DNA of 64,000 nucleotides from UBA1433 sp964581565 (GCA_964581565.1 CAZOOZ010000002.1:1-64000), one strand, 5' to 3'. Shown: positions 34,889 to 44,536, numbered from the stretch's first letter. Program-made: numbers and translations. The notes: generated from the sequence alone by a model not told the origin.

Positions 34889-35297
34889 TATTCTCAGCTA
34901 TAATCTGGTCTATATATTGAGCAAATGTGAGAGCACATTCATCAATTTTAGCTTTTTTATTATCTTTGAATTTTTTATAAGATTTTTCTAATAAACTTAA
35001 TGAAGTTATGCTATAACTTTTATAAGTTGGATTTAATGTTGATAAGATAGTTGATGCTTCTAAACGAAAAAGAACCGAATCTAATTCATCAGAAAAAGGA
35101 GCAATTCCAGATTCATCAAAAATAAAAGTTGAAAATAACTCTGGTTCCTTCTTTTTTAAATTACAAAAAGACTTTTGTAAAATATCTTGTGATTTAGGCA
35201 AAATATTCTTGCCCGATCGAAAAATTATTGCTTCAATTAAATCGTCCTTAGTCGGCTCGTTTTGAACTTCCATCTTTAATTGCGCAATAGTTTTCAT
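34854..35297 (-). CDS. Unknown protein coupled to the HD phosphohydrolase
   Basis: 147 residues, mostly helical and charged, without recognisable motifs; it overlaps the start of the HD gene by 35 bp. Such tight overlap suggests a stable functional pair, e.g. an inhibitor or adaptor. I do not recognise the family. Confidence 0.6.
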   Translation of the reverse strand: MKTIAQLKMEVQNEPTKDDLIEAIIFRSGKNILPKSQDILQKSFCNLKKKEPELFSTFIFDESGIAPFSDELDSVLFRLEASTILSTLNPTYKSYSITSLSLLEKSYKKFKDNKKAKIDECALTFAQYIDQIIAENNDGRKNTKKTA

Positions 35298-35623
35298 AAA
35301 GTCATACCTCCTATTTTAAAAAGAATAAACTTTTCTTTTCATAAAATTATATGCTAATTTAATTTTTTTATTATATTATGTTAATTTATCACAGTTCGTT
35401 AATAATATCAATATAAAATATATAATAAAATTACTTATAAATATTTTTATTATTTAAAATAGTAACATATTTATCATATAAAATACACTATCGATAAAGA
35501 ATTATCTCTCTTTACATTATATTAGGTAAATATAATCTATTTTTATGGTATAATTAATATCTGTATTGCTTTTGCCGATTACGGGTAAATTGCAGCGAGA
35601 ACAAATCAACAGAGGAGAAATAC

Positions 35624-36172
35624 ATGTCAACCGTTGCCGGTTATATCAAACGTGCAGACGAACTGCTGTATTTGCTTTTAAACCGCCGCCTTCAATGCAG
35701 GCCGCTGGCTTTTAATTTACGGGCAATCACACAGCTGGGCTCTTCAATTTTCACATCAACGCTGTGCATCACGCTTCTTTTTTGGCAGGAAGCGCTCATA
35801 CATACGGCAGGTTTGTTTTTATCGATCGTCATGGTCGTCAATTCGGCGATTGTGCAGCTTATCAAGCGCATGGTCGACCGTCCGCGCCCGTATCTTGTGA
35901 TCAAACAGGCCATTGCGAAAAAGCCGCCGAAATGCCGCTACTCGTTCCCCTCGGGGCATACCAGCGCCGCGTTTTCGATAGCCTTTGTGCTCTCACGCGT
36001 ATTTCCTGCATATTCGGTGCTTTTTTTCACACTTGCGGGGCTCGTTGCCATATCGCGTATTTATCTCGGATTTCATTATCCCACAGATGTGCTGGTAGGT
36101 CTTGCAACTGCTTATGTGGTTTTTATCCCCATCAGTTATGCCATCGCCCCCATGCTGCTTAGAATCCAGTAA
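35624..36172 (+). CDS. PAP2-family phosphatase
   Basis: 182 residues with about five membrane helices. The phosphatase motifs are KRMVDRPRP (C1), PSGHTSAAF (C2) and SRIYLGFHYPTDV (C3), all complete. Likely acts on undecaprenyl or lipid pyrophosphates. RBS AGAGGAGAAATAC. About 320 bp upstream (35298-35623) is AT-rich promoter DNA with nothing specific. Confidence 0.9.
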   Translation: MSTVAGYIKRADELLYLLLNRRLQCRPLAFNLRAITQLGSSIFTSTLCITLLFWQEALIHTAGLFLSIVMVVNSAIVQLIKRMVDRPRPYLVIKQAIAKKPPKCRYSFPSGHTSAAFSIAFVLSRVFPAYSVLFFTLAGLVAISRIYLGFHYPTDVLVGLATAYVVFIPISYAIAPMLLRIQ

Positions 36173-36175
36173 ACA

Positions 36176-36207
36176 AAAGATAAACACCTGCATGATGCAG
36201 GTGTTTT
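36176..36207. terminator. Bidirectional terminator
   Basis: AAACACCTGCAT GA TGCAGGTGTTTTTTT between convergent genes. Confidence 0.8.
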
Positions 36208-36208
36208 T

Positions 36209-37228
36209 TTATACTATACCCATACTTTTCAGACTGATATATATGATATACAAGATCACATAAATAATTCCGTCCCGCCTCGAAATATCTTTATGCAGAT
36301 AGGCCGTCACAAAAAGCAGTACCGTTGTGGCTATCATAAACGCGATATCTATAAAAATAGTACGCTGTGCATAAATGGCAGTAATCGAGCTGCTCAGCCC
36401 AAGCACAAATAAAATATTAAAGATGTTGCTTCCCACAATATTACCGATGGCGATTTCATTTTCTCCGCGCAGCGAAGCGACAAAAGTTGTAGCGATCTCC
36501 GGAAGCGATGTACCGATGGCAATGATCGTCAGCCCGATGAATTCTTTACTCAAATGATATGCCTGCGCAATTGCAACAGCATGATTCACGGCCAATTGTG
36601 CGCCTGTGATCAGCAGTGCAAGTCCGACTACAAACCGCATCGCCTGCATCCACAAATTCCCGCGTACAATGTTTGTTTTTTTGCTTTCTTCTTCTGTGAT
36701 TTCTTCTGCAAAAATTTCCTGTGAGCGGAGCAGCTGCGCAATTTCTTCTTGCTGTGTATCCTGCGCCAAAAAGCCTTCCTTTGTTTTTTTTGCGTATAAA
36801 ACCATTTGCCAAATAAACAGGATAAATCCGCAAACCAGTAACGCACCTTCCCACCTCGCTAAAGAAAACTGCGTGAGTATCATGATCAAAAGTGCGATTT
36901 CAACAAAAAACAGCAGAGGTATTTGCCGTTTTAAAACATACTGGTTTACTTCAACAGGCATGGCGATAGCCGAAAGGCCGAGCACCAGCAAAATATTGAC
37001 GATACTGCTTCCCACAACATCCCCAAGCGCCAACTGATTGGCTTCCTTGAAAGCCGATACCACGCCGATGGTCGCTTCGGGAGCACTCGTTCCAAACGCC
37101 ACGATCGTCAACCCGATAATAAACGCGGGTACTTTGAAGTAGTTGGCGATTTTGCCCGCCGCATCCACCAGCATATTCACACCTACGATCAATAATACAA
37201 TTCCCGAGGCAAGCCATACATAATTCAT
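36209..37228 (-). CDS. CaCA-family Ca2+/Na+ (or K+) exchanger
   Basis: 339 residues, two homologous halves. Alpha repeats are AFGTSAPEATIGVVSAFK and AIGTSLPEIATTFVASLR, each followed by GDVVGSSIVNILLVLG and GNIVGSNIFNILFVLG. The central cytosolic loop is acidic. This matches YrbG-type antiporters in length (about 10 TM). RBS GGAGGGTGTGA. Confidence 0.9.
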   Translation of the reverse strand: MNYVWLASGIVLLIVGVNMLVDAAGKIANYFKVPAFIIGLTIVAFGTSAPEATIGVVSAFKEANQLALGDVVGSSIVNILLVLGLSAIAMPVEVNQYVLKRQIPLLFFVEIALLIMILTQFSLARWEGALLVCGFILFIWQMVLYAKKTKEGFLAQDTQQEEIAQLLRSQEIFAEEITEEESKKTNIVRGNLWMQAMRFVVGLALLITGAQLAVNHAVAIAQAYHLSKEFIGLTIIAIGTSLPEIATTFVASLRGENEIAIGNIVGSNIFNILFVLGLSSSITAIYAQRTIFIDIAFMIATTVLLFVTAYLHKDISRRDGIIYVILYIIYISLKSMGIV

Positions 37229-37479
37229 TCACACCCTCCGCACGGTTTTCATTTATTGTATACAATATCTTATTTTCTGGCAAGGAATGAATTATTATTA
37301 CAATTTTTTTCAATCTATCGAAAGCCAATACTTAAAATCATAATGATTTCATTTGTTTTATTTTATATGATATAAGAATTTTCATCACGACATTTCGTCA
37401 TGTTTATTGCAATTTATTTAATTCAGTGTTATAATATCCGAATTACAATCGTTTTCACATGTTGGGGAGGATACATTAA

Positions 37480-37803
37480 GTGAATAAGTTTGTAAATGTG
37501 CCAATATCAAAGCTAGGCAAATGCTCTGCATGGTTGCTCTGTGCGTTCTTTATGTTTCTCATACTTTTTAATCTCACGATGAGAATAAACGCATCTTATC
37601 TGCTGATGGATGAGCAGCCGGCTATAAGGTTTATACATTTTATTCCCCTTGCGGGAGCCGGAGCATGCGGCATCGGCGCCTTTATTACAGGGCTTATTTC
37701 TCTCATATTGTTCAAAGAACGCTCCATTCTTGTTATGCTTGCAACCTTAGTCGGTGCATTTGTTCTTTATTTTATGATAGGAGAAATAATCGTCCTGCAT
37801 TAA
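37480..37803 (+). CDS. Small membrane protein
   Basis: 107 residues from GTG (GGGGAGGATACATTAA). Three likely membrane helices (WLLCAFFMFLILFNLTMRIN, FIHFIPLAGAGACGIGAFIT, LVMLATLVGAFVLYFMIGE). Function unknown. Confidence 0.6.
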   Translation: MNKFVNVPISKLGKCSAWLLCAFFMFLILFNLTMRINASYLLMDEQPAIRFIHFIPLAGAGACGIGAFITGLISLILFKERSILVMLATLVGAFVLYFMIGEIIVLH

Positions 37804-37844
37804 ACACTTTTTACATATTTTTTTAATATAAATCGACTTATTTT

Positions 37845-37899
37845 CATCTCGCCACCCACCCACTTGGCAATCTATTGAGATGTACTACCCACATTGACC
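37845..37899. repeat. Short intergenic repeat, family B copy 2
   Basis: CATCTCGCCACCCACCCACT to CCCACATTGACC, same orientation as 33204-33258. Here CATCTC can pair with GAGATG. G-rich on the minus strand. Function unknown. Confidence 0.5.
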
Positions 37900-37978
37900 G
37901 TTTTTTTATATATAAAACAAGAGATGCCCTATGGCATCTCTTCATTATTTTCTTCTTTATTTATAAATTCACTACCGT

Positions 37979-39277
37979 TTATTTTGTTTCGCCCAGATAT
38001 TGACTGACTATTTTATACGCACAAAACTCTCCGCACATCGTGCAGTATTTTTGACCGTCTTCATTTTTTTCTTTTCGCATTCTGCCTGCCTTCTCGGGGT
38101 CTATCGACAGTTCGATTTGCTTGTTCCAGTCCAGGGCTTTTCTCGCTTTAGCCATTTTTTTATCCCACTCCCATGCCCCTTTGATGCCTTTGACCAAATC
38201 AGCGGCATGCGCGGCGATCCTCGATGCGATCACACCTTCTTTCACATCTTCCATCGTGGGAAGTCCCAAATGCTCCGCAGGCGTTACATAGCATAAAAAA
38301 TCGGCTCCGCTGCTTGCCGCAATGGCTCCTCCGATCGCAGAGGTGATATGGTCATATCCCGGTGCCACATCGGTCACCAACGGTCCAAGTACATAGAAAG
38401 GCGCGTCGTGACAAATCGTTTTTTGAAGTTTCATGTTTGCCTCGATTTGGTCAAGCGGCACATGTCCCGGCCCTTCCACCATCACCTGCACTCCTTTTTC
38501 TCTGGCGCGCTTTACGAGGCCTCCCAATATGATGAGTTCACTGATCTGCGGTGAATCCGTTGCGTCTGCAAGGCATCCCGGGCGAAGTCCGTCGCCCAGG
38601 CTGAGCGTGACATCATACTTAAGCGCAATGTCTAAAAGGCGGTCATACTGGTCATACAGCGGATTTTGTTTTTTATTGTGCAGCATCCATGCCGTTGTAA
38701 ACGAGCCTCCTCTTGATACTATATCCATCACTCTTCCTGTCTTTTTTAGTTCCTCGATCACTTCGAGCGTGACACCGCAGTGCACCGTAATAAAATCAAC
38801 ACCGTCTCTGCAATGTTTTTCAACTCCTGCAAAGATTTCGTCTGCGCTCATGTCGATGACGCGTTTGGAGCCTTTTTGACTTTCCACGATCACCTGATAG
38901 AGCGGCACGGTCCCCACCATTACGGGGCACGCTTCAATAACTTTTTTTCGCACCCCGTCGATGTCTCCGCCTGTGCTCAGATCCATCACGGAATGTGCTC
39001 CGGCTTCAACGGCCATGCGCAGTTTTTCAAGCTCTTTTTCAAGCTCGGGATACGCGTCCGATGTGCCGATATTGGCATTGATCTTTGTTGAGAGTCCTTT
39101 GCCGACCGCAATCGGTGTGATTCCTTTGTGATTGATATTGCAGGGTAACACCACTTCCCCCGATGCTATTTTTTGCATCAATTCTCTGGCGCTGATACCT
39201 TCCAGCTCCGCGGCTTTTTCCATCTGCTCTGTAATGATTCCTTTTTGTGCGGCTTGTAGTTGTGTCATTTTTTTCAA
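37979..39277 (-). CDS. thiC: Phosphomethylpyrimidine synthase
   Basis: 432 residues, radical-SAM thiamin-pyrimidine synthase converting AIR to HMP-P. Landmarks are NINHKGITPIAVGKGLSTKI, NIGTSDAYPELEKELEK, GDGLRPGCLADATD, MVEGPGHVP and the C-terminal iron-sulfur motif CTMCGEFCAYK (C-x2-C-x4-C). Full-length for the short clostridial form. Two TPP aptamers in series lie upstream, so expression should be repressed by TPP. Confidence 0.95.
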   Translation of the reverse strand: MKKMTQLQAAQKGIITEQMEKAAELEGISARELMQKIASGEVVLPCNINHKGITPIAVGKGLSTKINANIGTSDAYPELEKELEKLRMAVEAGAHSVMDLSTGGDIDGVRKKVIEACPVMVGTVPLYQVIVESQKGSKRVIDMSADEIFAGVEKHCRDGVDFITVHCGVTLEVIEELKKTGRVMDIVSRGGSFTTAWMLHNKKQNPLYDQYDRLLDIALKYDVTLSLGDGLRPGCLADATDSPQISELIILGGLVKRAREKGVQVMVEGPGHVPLDQIEANMKLQKTICHDAPFYVLGPLVTDVAPGYDHITSAIGGAIAASSGADFLCYVTPAEHLGLPTMEDVKEGVIASRIAAHAADLVKGIKGAWEWDKKMAKARKALDWNKQIELSIDPEKAGRMRKEKNEDGQKYCTMCGEFCAYKIVSQYLGETK

Positions 39278-39299
39278 CTCCGTTCTTATTGAATATAAA

Positions 39300-39334
39300 T
39301 AAAGAGCGAATATCCCTCGCAGGATTCGCTCAAT
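39300..39334 (-). terminator. Terminator of the proximal TPP riboswitch
   Basis: GAGCGAATCCTGCGAGGGATATTCGCTC followed by TTTATTT on the minus strand, between the proximal aptamer and thiC. Confidence 0.7.
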
Positions 39335-39354
39335 ATAACAATGAATATTTTTAT

Positions 39355-39434
39355 GCTTCCTACGCCGGTATTACCCGGATCAGGTATAAGGGTCAAAGGA
39401 ATACTTCCTTTATCTCAGCTTGTATGCTCCCCTG
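39355..39434 (-). promoter_or_regulatory. TPP riboswitch, proximal
   Basis: On the minus strand: GGGGAGC...GCTGAGATAAAGG, then CCCTTATACCTGATC and GGGTAATACCGGCGTAGGAAG. These are the conserved P2/J and pyrophosphate-binding segments of the THI element. It lies next to thiC. Confidence 0.9.
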
Positions 39435-39449
39435 TTTTATTGATTTGTC

Positions 39450-39486
39450 ATAAAAAAATCTCTTCCCGTATCCGGAAAGAGACTGC
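39450..39486 (-). terminator. Terminator of the distal TPP riboswitch
   Basis: GTCTCTTTCCGGATACGGGAAGAGATTTTTTT on the minus strand, between the two aptamers. It gives the distal aptamer its own off switch. Confidence 0.75.
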
Positions 39487-39497
39487 CTTTTCATTCG

Positions 39498-39581
39498 CTC
39501 GCTCCCTGCAGCGGCATTATCCGTACAGGTATTGCGGGTCAGGTTTTTCACCTATCTCAGCCATGATAGCTCCCCGGAGAT
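39498..39581 (-). promoter_or_regulatory. TPP riboswitch, distal
   Basis: On the minus strand: GGGGAGCTATCATGGCTGAGATAGG, ACCTGACCCGCAATACCTG and GGATAATGCCGCTGCAGGGAG, again a complete THI aptamer. It differs in loop sequences from the proximal one, so it is not a recent copy. Confidence 0.9.
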
Positions 39582-39709
39582 TTTCCTACAGCATACCAGT
39601 TTAAATACTTTTTGTCAAGGATATCTTATTTATAAAACAAACCTGATTGCTAAAAAGCATGCATTTTGTTATAATTGTCAAAATAAAAAAAGAACAAGAG
39701 GGAACACAA

Positions 39710-40279
39710 ATGAAACCAACAAGAGACGAAGCCTATGCATTGCTATGCAAATACAATTCTTCCGAAGCATTGATAAATCACGCGCTTGCCGTTGAAGGAG
39801 CTATGCGTCATTTTGCGCGCCTGCTCGGCGAAGACGAAGAAAAATGGGGCATCATTGGGATGCTGCACGATATCGACTATCAAATGTATCCTGACCAGCA
39901 CTGCATCAAAGCCAAAGAAATTTTAGAAGAAAACGGATGCGGCGAAGAGATCGTCCACGCCGTACAAAGCCACGGCTATGGCCTTTGCTGCGATGTGCAA
40001 CCGCAGCATCAAATGGAAAAAATTCTCTATACAATAGATGAAATCACAGGTCTCATCAATGCCTGCGCTATCATGCGTCCATCAAAGAGCGTGCTCGATT
40101 TGGAACTTAAAAGCGTTAAAAAGAAATTCAAAGATAAATCATTCGCCGCCGGTGTAAACCGCGAAGTTATAAAACAAGGCGCACAAATGCTTGATATGGA
40201 GCTCGATTATATCATTACCGAAACCATTATGGGCATGAGAGAAGTCGCGGAAGCAATCAATTTAAAAGGAACCTTTTAA
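39710..40279 (+). CDS. HD-domain hydrolase
   Basis: 189 residues from ATG preceded by AAGAGGGAACACA; a longer frame start at 39647 lacks an RBS. HD motif: NHALAVEGAMRHFA (H), GMLHDIDYQMYP (HD), and TIDEITGLINA (D). A small cytosolic phosphohydrolase. It leads the small operon with the YibE/F-like gene 33 bp further on. Confidence 0.8.
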   Translation: MKPTRDEAYALLCKYNSSEALINHALAVEGAMRHFARLLGEDEEKWGIIGMLHDIDYQMYPDQHCIKAKEILEENGCGEEIVHAVQSHGYGLCCDVQPQHQMEKILYTIDEITGLINACAIMRPSKSVLDLELKSVKKKFKDKSFAAGVNREVIKQGAQMLDMELDYIITETIMGMREVAEAINLKGTF

Positions 40280-40312
40280 TCCAATCTTCGCATCAAAATG
40301 AGGTTATTTTTC

Positions 40313-41494
40313 ATGAAAAAGATCAATTTAGGCAAAGACACTTCTTCCCGTAATTTTGCTTTTTATTTTGCGACGATTCTTTTCTCAGTATTGTTTTTGA
40401 TTATCGGAAACAAGATCGCCACAGATAATATGCCCGCTTCCGAAAACACCTCTCAGGAGCTTCAAAAAGCCGTAATCGAGGAACTCACTGCCCATAACGC
40501 GGAACAGATCGACTACGGCAACGGAGAGCTTTATACTAATACGGAAATTATTTTCCGGGCCAAAATACTCAGCAAAGACAATAAAGACCAAATTGTTACC
40601 GCATATCAATATCTGGACGACAGCCTTCCGCTCAACGCAGCTGCGAAAGAGGTGCAGCAAGGCGATAAAGTCGTGCTTATCAATGCCGCGGAAGATGGTC
40701 AGGACTGGCAGTTTCTGGAATTTGTTCGCCATGACAAGCTGTTCATATTTGGTGGTGTTTTTGTTTTGGCTTTGCTGATATTCGGACGCAAAAAAGGCTT
40801 TAATACACTGCTTTCACTTGCCTTTACATGCCTTGGCATTTTTGCTGTCTTTATTCCGGCAATACTGTCGGGCAAAAATATCTATGCCGTATCCATCATC
40901 ATCTGCTTATACACCATTATCATGACGATTCTTCTCGTCAACGGCAAAAATGCGAAATCACTTGCCGCCATTATCGGCTGTTTTGCGGGCGTTATCATCA
41001 GCGGCTTGCTTACAGTGCTTATGAATCATGTTCTCTCACTCACGGGTGTCATTGATGAAGACTCTATTTTCCTGTTGCAGCTTTCCGCCACGAACGCAAT
41101 AGACCTGCGAGCGATCATATTCGGTGCCATTGTGATCGGCGCTATGGGCGCGATCATGGACGTTGCCATGTCGATATCCTCTTCCCTGTGGGAAGTGCGC
41201 GAGCATTCTAATTCGCCGACTTTTGACGGCTTGTTCAAATCGGGGATGAATATCGGCAGGGATGTCATGGGAACCATGACAAACACCCTCATACTCGCCT
41301 ACATAGGCAGCTCGCTTTCGATCGTTTTGCTTTATGTGGCCTATAATTCGTCGCTGCTATATTTGTTCAACAGGGAACTGATCGTCGTCGAGGTATTGCA
41401 GGCGCTTGTGGGCAGCCTTGGCATTTTGCTCACGATGCCTATTACCTGCCTGATTTGTGCATTGTTCTACACAAAGTCAGCCAAAAGATATTAG
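40313..41494 (+). CDS. YibE/F-family membrane protein
   Basis: 393 residues from the ATG after GAGGTTATTTTTC. An N-terminal helix and an extracytoplasmic domain (residues 40-140, with GDKVVLINAAEDGQDW) precede about seven membrane helices (e.g. LFIFGGVFVLALLIFGRKKG, GVIISGLLTVLMNHVLSLTG). AIMDVAMSISSSLWEV and GMNIGRDVMGTMTNTLILAY are family hallmarks. Function unknown in general. Confidence 0.85.
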   Translation: MKKINLGKDTSSRNFAFYFATILFSVLFLIIGNKIATDNMPASENTSQELQKAVIEELTAHNAEQIDYGNGELYTNTEIIFRAKILSKDNKDQIVTAYQYLDDSLPLNAAAKEVQQGDKVVLINAAEDGQDWQFLEFVRHDKLFIFGGVFVLALLIFGRKKGFNTLLSLAFTCLGIFAVFIPAILSGKNIYAVSIIICLYTIIMTILLVNGKNAKSLAAIIGCFAGVIISGLLTVLMNHVLSLTGVIDEDSIFLLQLSATNAIDLRAIIFGAIVIGAMGAIMDVAMSISSSLWEVREHSNSPTFDGLFKSGMNIGRDVMGTMTNTLILAYIGSSLSIVLLYVAYNSSLLYLFNRELIVVEVLQALVGSLGILLTMPITCLICALFYTKSAKRY

Positions 41495-41566
41495 CGCCTC
41501 TATGTAGACACACAGCTAAGATAAAAAATCTATTCTATAAATGAGGTTTTTACCAGAGGAAAGAAA

Positions 41567-41929
41567 ATGAAAATCACATTTTGGCCAAAATCGGGCGCAG
41601 GAAAAGCATCTATATGTTTTATGCTTCTTTTTGCAATCGTCTATTTTGTGCTTTGGCATTTGCTAAGCAATGATATTATAAGCAAAACAGATACGCTCAC
41701 GGCATTTATCGCTCTGCTGCTGATTGTGTTTCTCGTGCTGTCTGTTTTACTTGCACGTTTTGATATCGTGTCCAGACAAGAGCAGTCCGTTTTGGTGTAT
41801 CTTTGCATCATCGCAAGCATCGTCATCCTCTATATCGTCTTATTCGCGGGCGCGACCACGCTGTTTCCGACCCTGCGCGAGGTATTATGGCCGCTTTTAT
41901 TTAATGAAGTGCCGTTGAAATATTTATAA
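41567..41929 (+). CDS. Small membrane protein downstream of YibE/F
   Basis: 120 residues, about four membrane helices (ICFMLLFAIVYFVLWHLL, LTAFIALLLIVFLVLSVLLA, VLVYLCIIASIVILYIVLF). It lies 72 bp after the YibE/F gene with AGAGGAAAGAAA before the ATG. Unknown function. Confidence 0.6.
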   Translation: MKITFWPKSGAGKASICFMLLFAIVYFVLWHLLSNDIISKTDTLTAFIALLLIVFLVLSVLLARFDIVSRQEQSVLVYLCIIASIVILYIVLFAGATTLFPTLREVLWPLLFNEVPLKYL

Positions 41930-41933
41930 AAAA

Positions 41934-41966
41934 ACTAAAAAGGCATTATTTCGTAATGCCTTTTTT
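41934..41966. terminator. Bidirectional terminator
   Basis: AAAAAGGCATTATTT CGTAATGCCTTTTTT between convergent units. Confidence 0.8.
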
Positions 41967-41992
41967 ATAAAAAATAAATTTATTATAAATAC

Positions 41993-43309
41993 TTATTTTG
42001 CTTGGAATTTAACTTTCAATGTACTTCTGATTTCAATTTCATCTCCTGTTTCCAAATTCAGATTACTATATTTTCTTAAATAAAAATCCGGATCTTTTAC
42101 TCCTAAAATTTCATTCACTTTGAGTGAACCATAGCTATTATGAATGATAAAGTTTCCGCCGCCCGACTTTGCAATCGCATCATATAATCCCGCGTCTATA
42201 TCTTTGCCCACGGTGTAAGTCCCTGCACTCAAAGTCTTTGTTCGAGCATCAAGCTCTTTTTGTCTGGCAGCTTTTTCTGCCGCTTCAATTTTACCCTCTG
42301 CTTTTGTTAATCGCGAATTCCAATCCTTGACTTCAGTAGTGAAATAATCTTCGAATACAATATCTACAGCATCATGCGCCGCTTTTAAATCATCACGGTT
42401 TAAAGATTTTTCAACTTTGGCTACGGTAGTTTCCGTATCTGTTTTCACTCCGTCTAATGTTTCTTTAAAGCTGTTCACCGCTGTTGCCATAAGCCCTTCC
42501 ACTTGCGTATGGAGTGTTTCTTTTTGAGATGCCAGCTCACTGTCAGTCATAATATCCTTATCTTTAAAATCATTTTTTTCCATTACCTGAGTAAACGCTG
42601 TTTCATATTCATCAATTGCCGTATCATCAAGACCGCTGCCAATCATTAATAATGCATTATTTGCAGTAAATATCCGTATTTGCGGTATGCCATATTGTGC
42701 ATAACTCCCAAATTGCTTATATTCTTCCTCAGCCATAGAATAAACTGTATCCATATAATATTTTCTAAGCTCCAACGCCTGAAGGCTGTCAAAGACTTCA
42801 ATGGTCCCAACAAAGCTGTTCTCATCTGTATCCACCCGGTCGTCATCAAAGGAGCTTTTTTCTACATACTGATTTTCTTCACCCAAAAGGCCATTTGGAT
42901 CCGTGTCGGCAGTGAACACCGTGATGCCGGTCATATGATTCTCACCTGTATTGCTGGATAAAGTCGAAGCCATTTCATCGGCTATCTCTTGTGCGGTGTA
43001 ATGAGTCGGCATAAGTAGAATTACCGCTATAATAGCAATAATGATCACGCCGAGTCCGATGAGCATTTTTTTATAATTCTTTTTGAAAAATCCGGGATTA
43101 TCTGTTTTTGGTTCCTGCGGTACCACTCCTGATACTTCATTTTCCCATTTTTTCATCTCTTCGTCATCAACAACCGATGATGTTTCGGCAGTCTGATTTT
43201 CTTGTTGTTGCGATTCTTCTGAGAACGTTTCTATTGTTTTTTGTTCTTCGCTGTTGTTTAAATCGTTACCTTCCATCATAGAATCATTCTTATCATTATT
43301 CATTTCCAT
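41993..43309 (-). CDS. Membrane-anchored coiled-coil protein A
   Basis: 438 residues. Acidic cytosolic N-terminus, one membrane helix near 92-110 (MLIGLGVIIIAIIAVILLM), an extracellular domain (residues 125-250) shared with the gene at 43610, a coiled coil (about 265-350) and a C-terminal beta domain (LSAGTYTVGKDIDAGLYDAI, GGGNFIIHNSYGS). Function unknown. It is the longer of two neighbouring paralogs. Confidence 0.7.
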   Translation of the reverse strand: MEMNNDKNDSMMEGNDLNNSEEQKTIETFSEESQQQENQTAETSSVVDDEEMKKWENEVSGVVPQEPKTDNPGFFKKNYKKMLIGLGVIIIAIIAVILLMPTHYTAQEIADEMASTLSSNTGENHMTGITVFTADTDPNGLLGEENQYVEKSSFDDDRVDTDENSFVGTIEVFDSLQALELRKYYMDTVYSMAEEEYKQFGSYAQYGIPQIRIFTANNALLMIGSGLDDTAIDEYETAFTQVMEKNDFKDKDIMTDSELASQKETLHTQVEGLMATAVNSFKETLDGVKTDTETTVAKVEKSLNRDDLKAAHDAVDIVFEDYFTTEVKDWNSRLTKAEGKIEAAEKAARQKELDARTKTLSAGTYTVGKDIDAGLYDAIAKSGGGNFIIHNSYGSLKVNEILGVKDPDFYLRKYSNLNLETGDEIEIRSTLKVKFQAK

Positions 43310-43609
43310 CCCTCCGTTTATTGACTTTAATATGAGCTTTAATATAAGCTATATGTCTTTCTATAACGTACAACTCCAAAACAATATTCAATTTATCACA
43401 TTTGTCATATATTGTCAATGTCTCTTTGTTATATTATTTATTACAGTATATATGCTTTGTATCTTTCTTTTTCATTTTTAAAACCTTTTCATACTTTATT
43501 GCATCTCTTTCTTTAACACATTGAATAAAATGAAAAAAACCAAAAAGAAAGCACCCTTTGCAAATGCTTTGTAATCCAGATAATTATTCAATTTATTTCT
43601 CCAAACTGA

Positions 43610-44536
43610 TCACTCCCCGCCCTTCTCCCTCGCCTCGATTTTCTCCCCAATCATATTAAGCCGTGCTCTCCAGTCTTTTATTTCGCTGAAATAATCCTCA
43701 TGCGCGTTATCCACCAATTCCTGTGCGGCAGCTAAATCATCGGCATCTAATGTTTCTTCTGCTATGCTGACAGAAGCCTCGATTTCTGCACGCAACTCAT
43801 TTAGAGACTCTTCAAGCTCCGTTGCGATCTGCGTAACGATCACTTCTACCTGCATGCGGATTTTGCTCTTTTGCTCTTCTAATTCTTCATCCGTCATACT
43901 GTCCTTATCTTTGAATGAAGTCTCTTCCATCGCCTGCTTAAAAGCATTTTCATACTCATCCACGGCCGTCTCGCCCAGCACAGACGCATATAAAATAAGC
44001 AGCGCATTTTTTTCGCTGGCAATAACAGCCCGATCCATAAGGCTGTATTGCCCGTAGCTTCCGTATTTTTCATAGACCTGAGCACTCACCTGCGCCACAC
44101 TTTCGATATAGTATTTCCTCAGTTCCAGTGCATCCAGGCTGTCAAAGACTTCGATGACTCCGATATATTCACCGTCCGCGTTTTCTATACGCTCGTCACA
44201 AAAAGAAGCTTTTGCAACGTATTGATTGTCTTTGCCGAGCAGACTGTCGGGATCCGTGTCCTTTGTATAGACGGCAATATCGCTTATATAGCTATTTTCG
44301 CTTTGTGCCATGTATAAATCCATTGTCTCGACAATTTCTTTAGCCTTGTTGTTATTTGTCCGCAGCATGAATAACACGGCCGTAAATACGAGCGCAGCCA
44401 GTACCACGGCTCCAAGTATGGCTGTTTTCTTATACCGTTTTAGGGTGGTGTCTTTATGATCCTTCATGTACCGTCCTTTTACTGATTTTGTGTTTTCGTT
44501 ATTTATTATATCACCGGGATTGTTTTCATGCTTCAA
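43610..44536 (-). CDS. Membrane-anchored coiled-coil protein B (paralog)
   Basis: 308 residues with a single membrane helix near 35-55 and an outer domain sharing VEVFDSL-ALELRKYY, TDPDSLLGKDNQYVAKASF and SMTDEELEEQKSKIR with protein A. It lacks the C-terminal GTYTVGKDI domain, so it is a truncated or ancestral form. The two genes are 300 bp apart on the same strand. Confidence 0.65.
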   Translation of the reverse strand: MKHENNPGDIINNENTKSVKGRYMKDHKDTTLKRYKKTAILGAVVLAALVFTAVLFMLRTNNNKAKEIVETMDLYMAQSENSYISDIAVYTKDTDPDSLLGKDNQYVAKASFCDERIENADGEYIGVIEVFDSLDALELRKYYIESVAQVSAQVYEKYGSYGQYSLMDRAVIASEKNALLILYASVLGETAVDEYENAFKQAMEETSFKDKDSMTDEELEEQKSKIRMQVEVIVTQIATELEESLNELRAEIEASVSIAEETLDADDLAAAQELVDNAHEDYFSEIKDWRARLNMIGEKIEAREKGGE

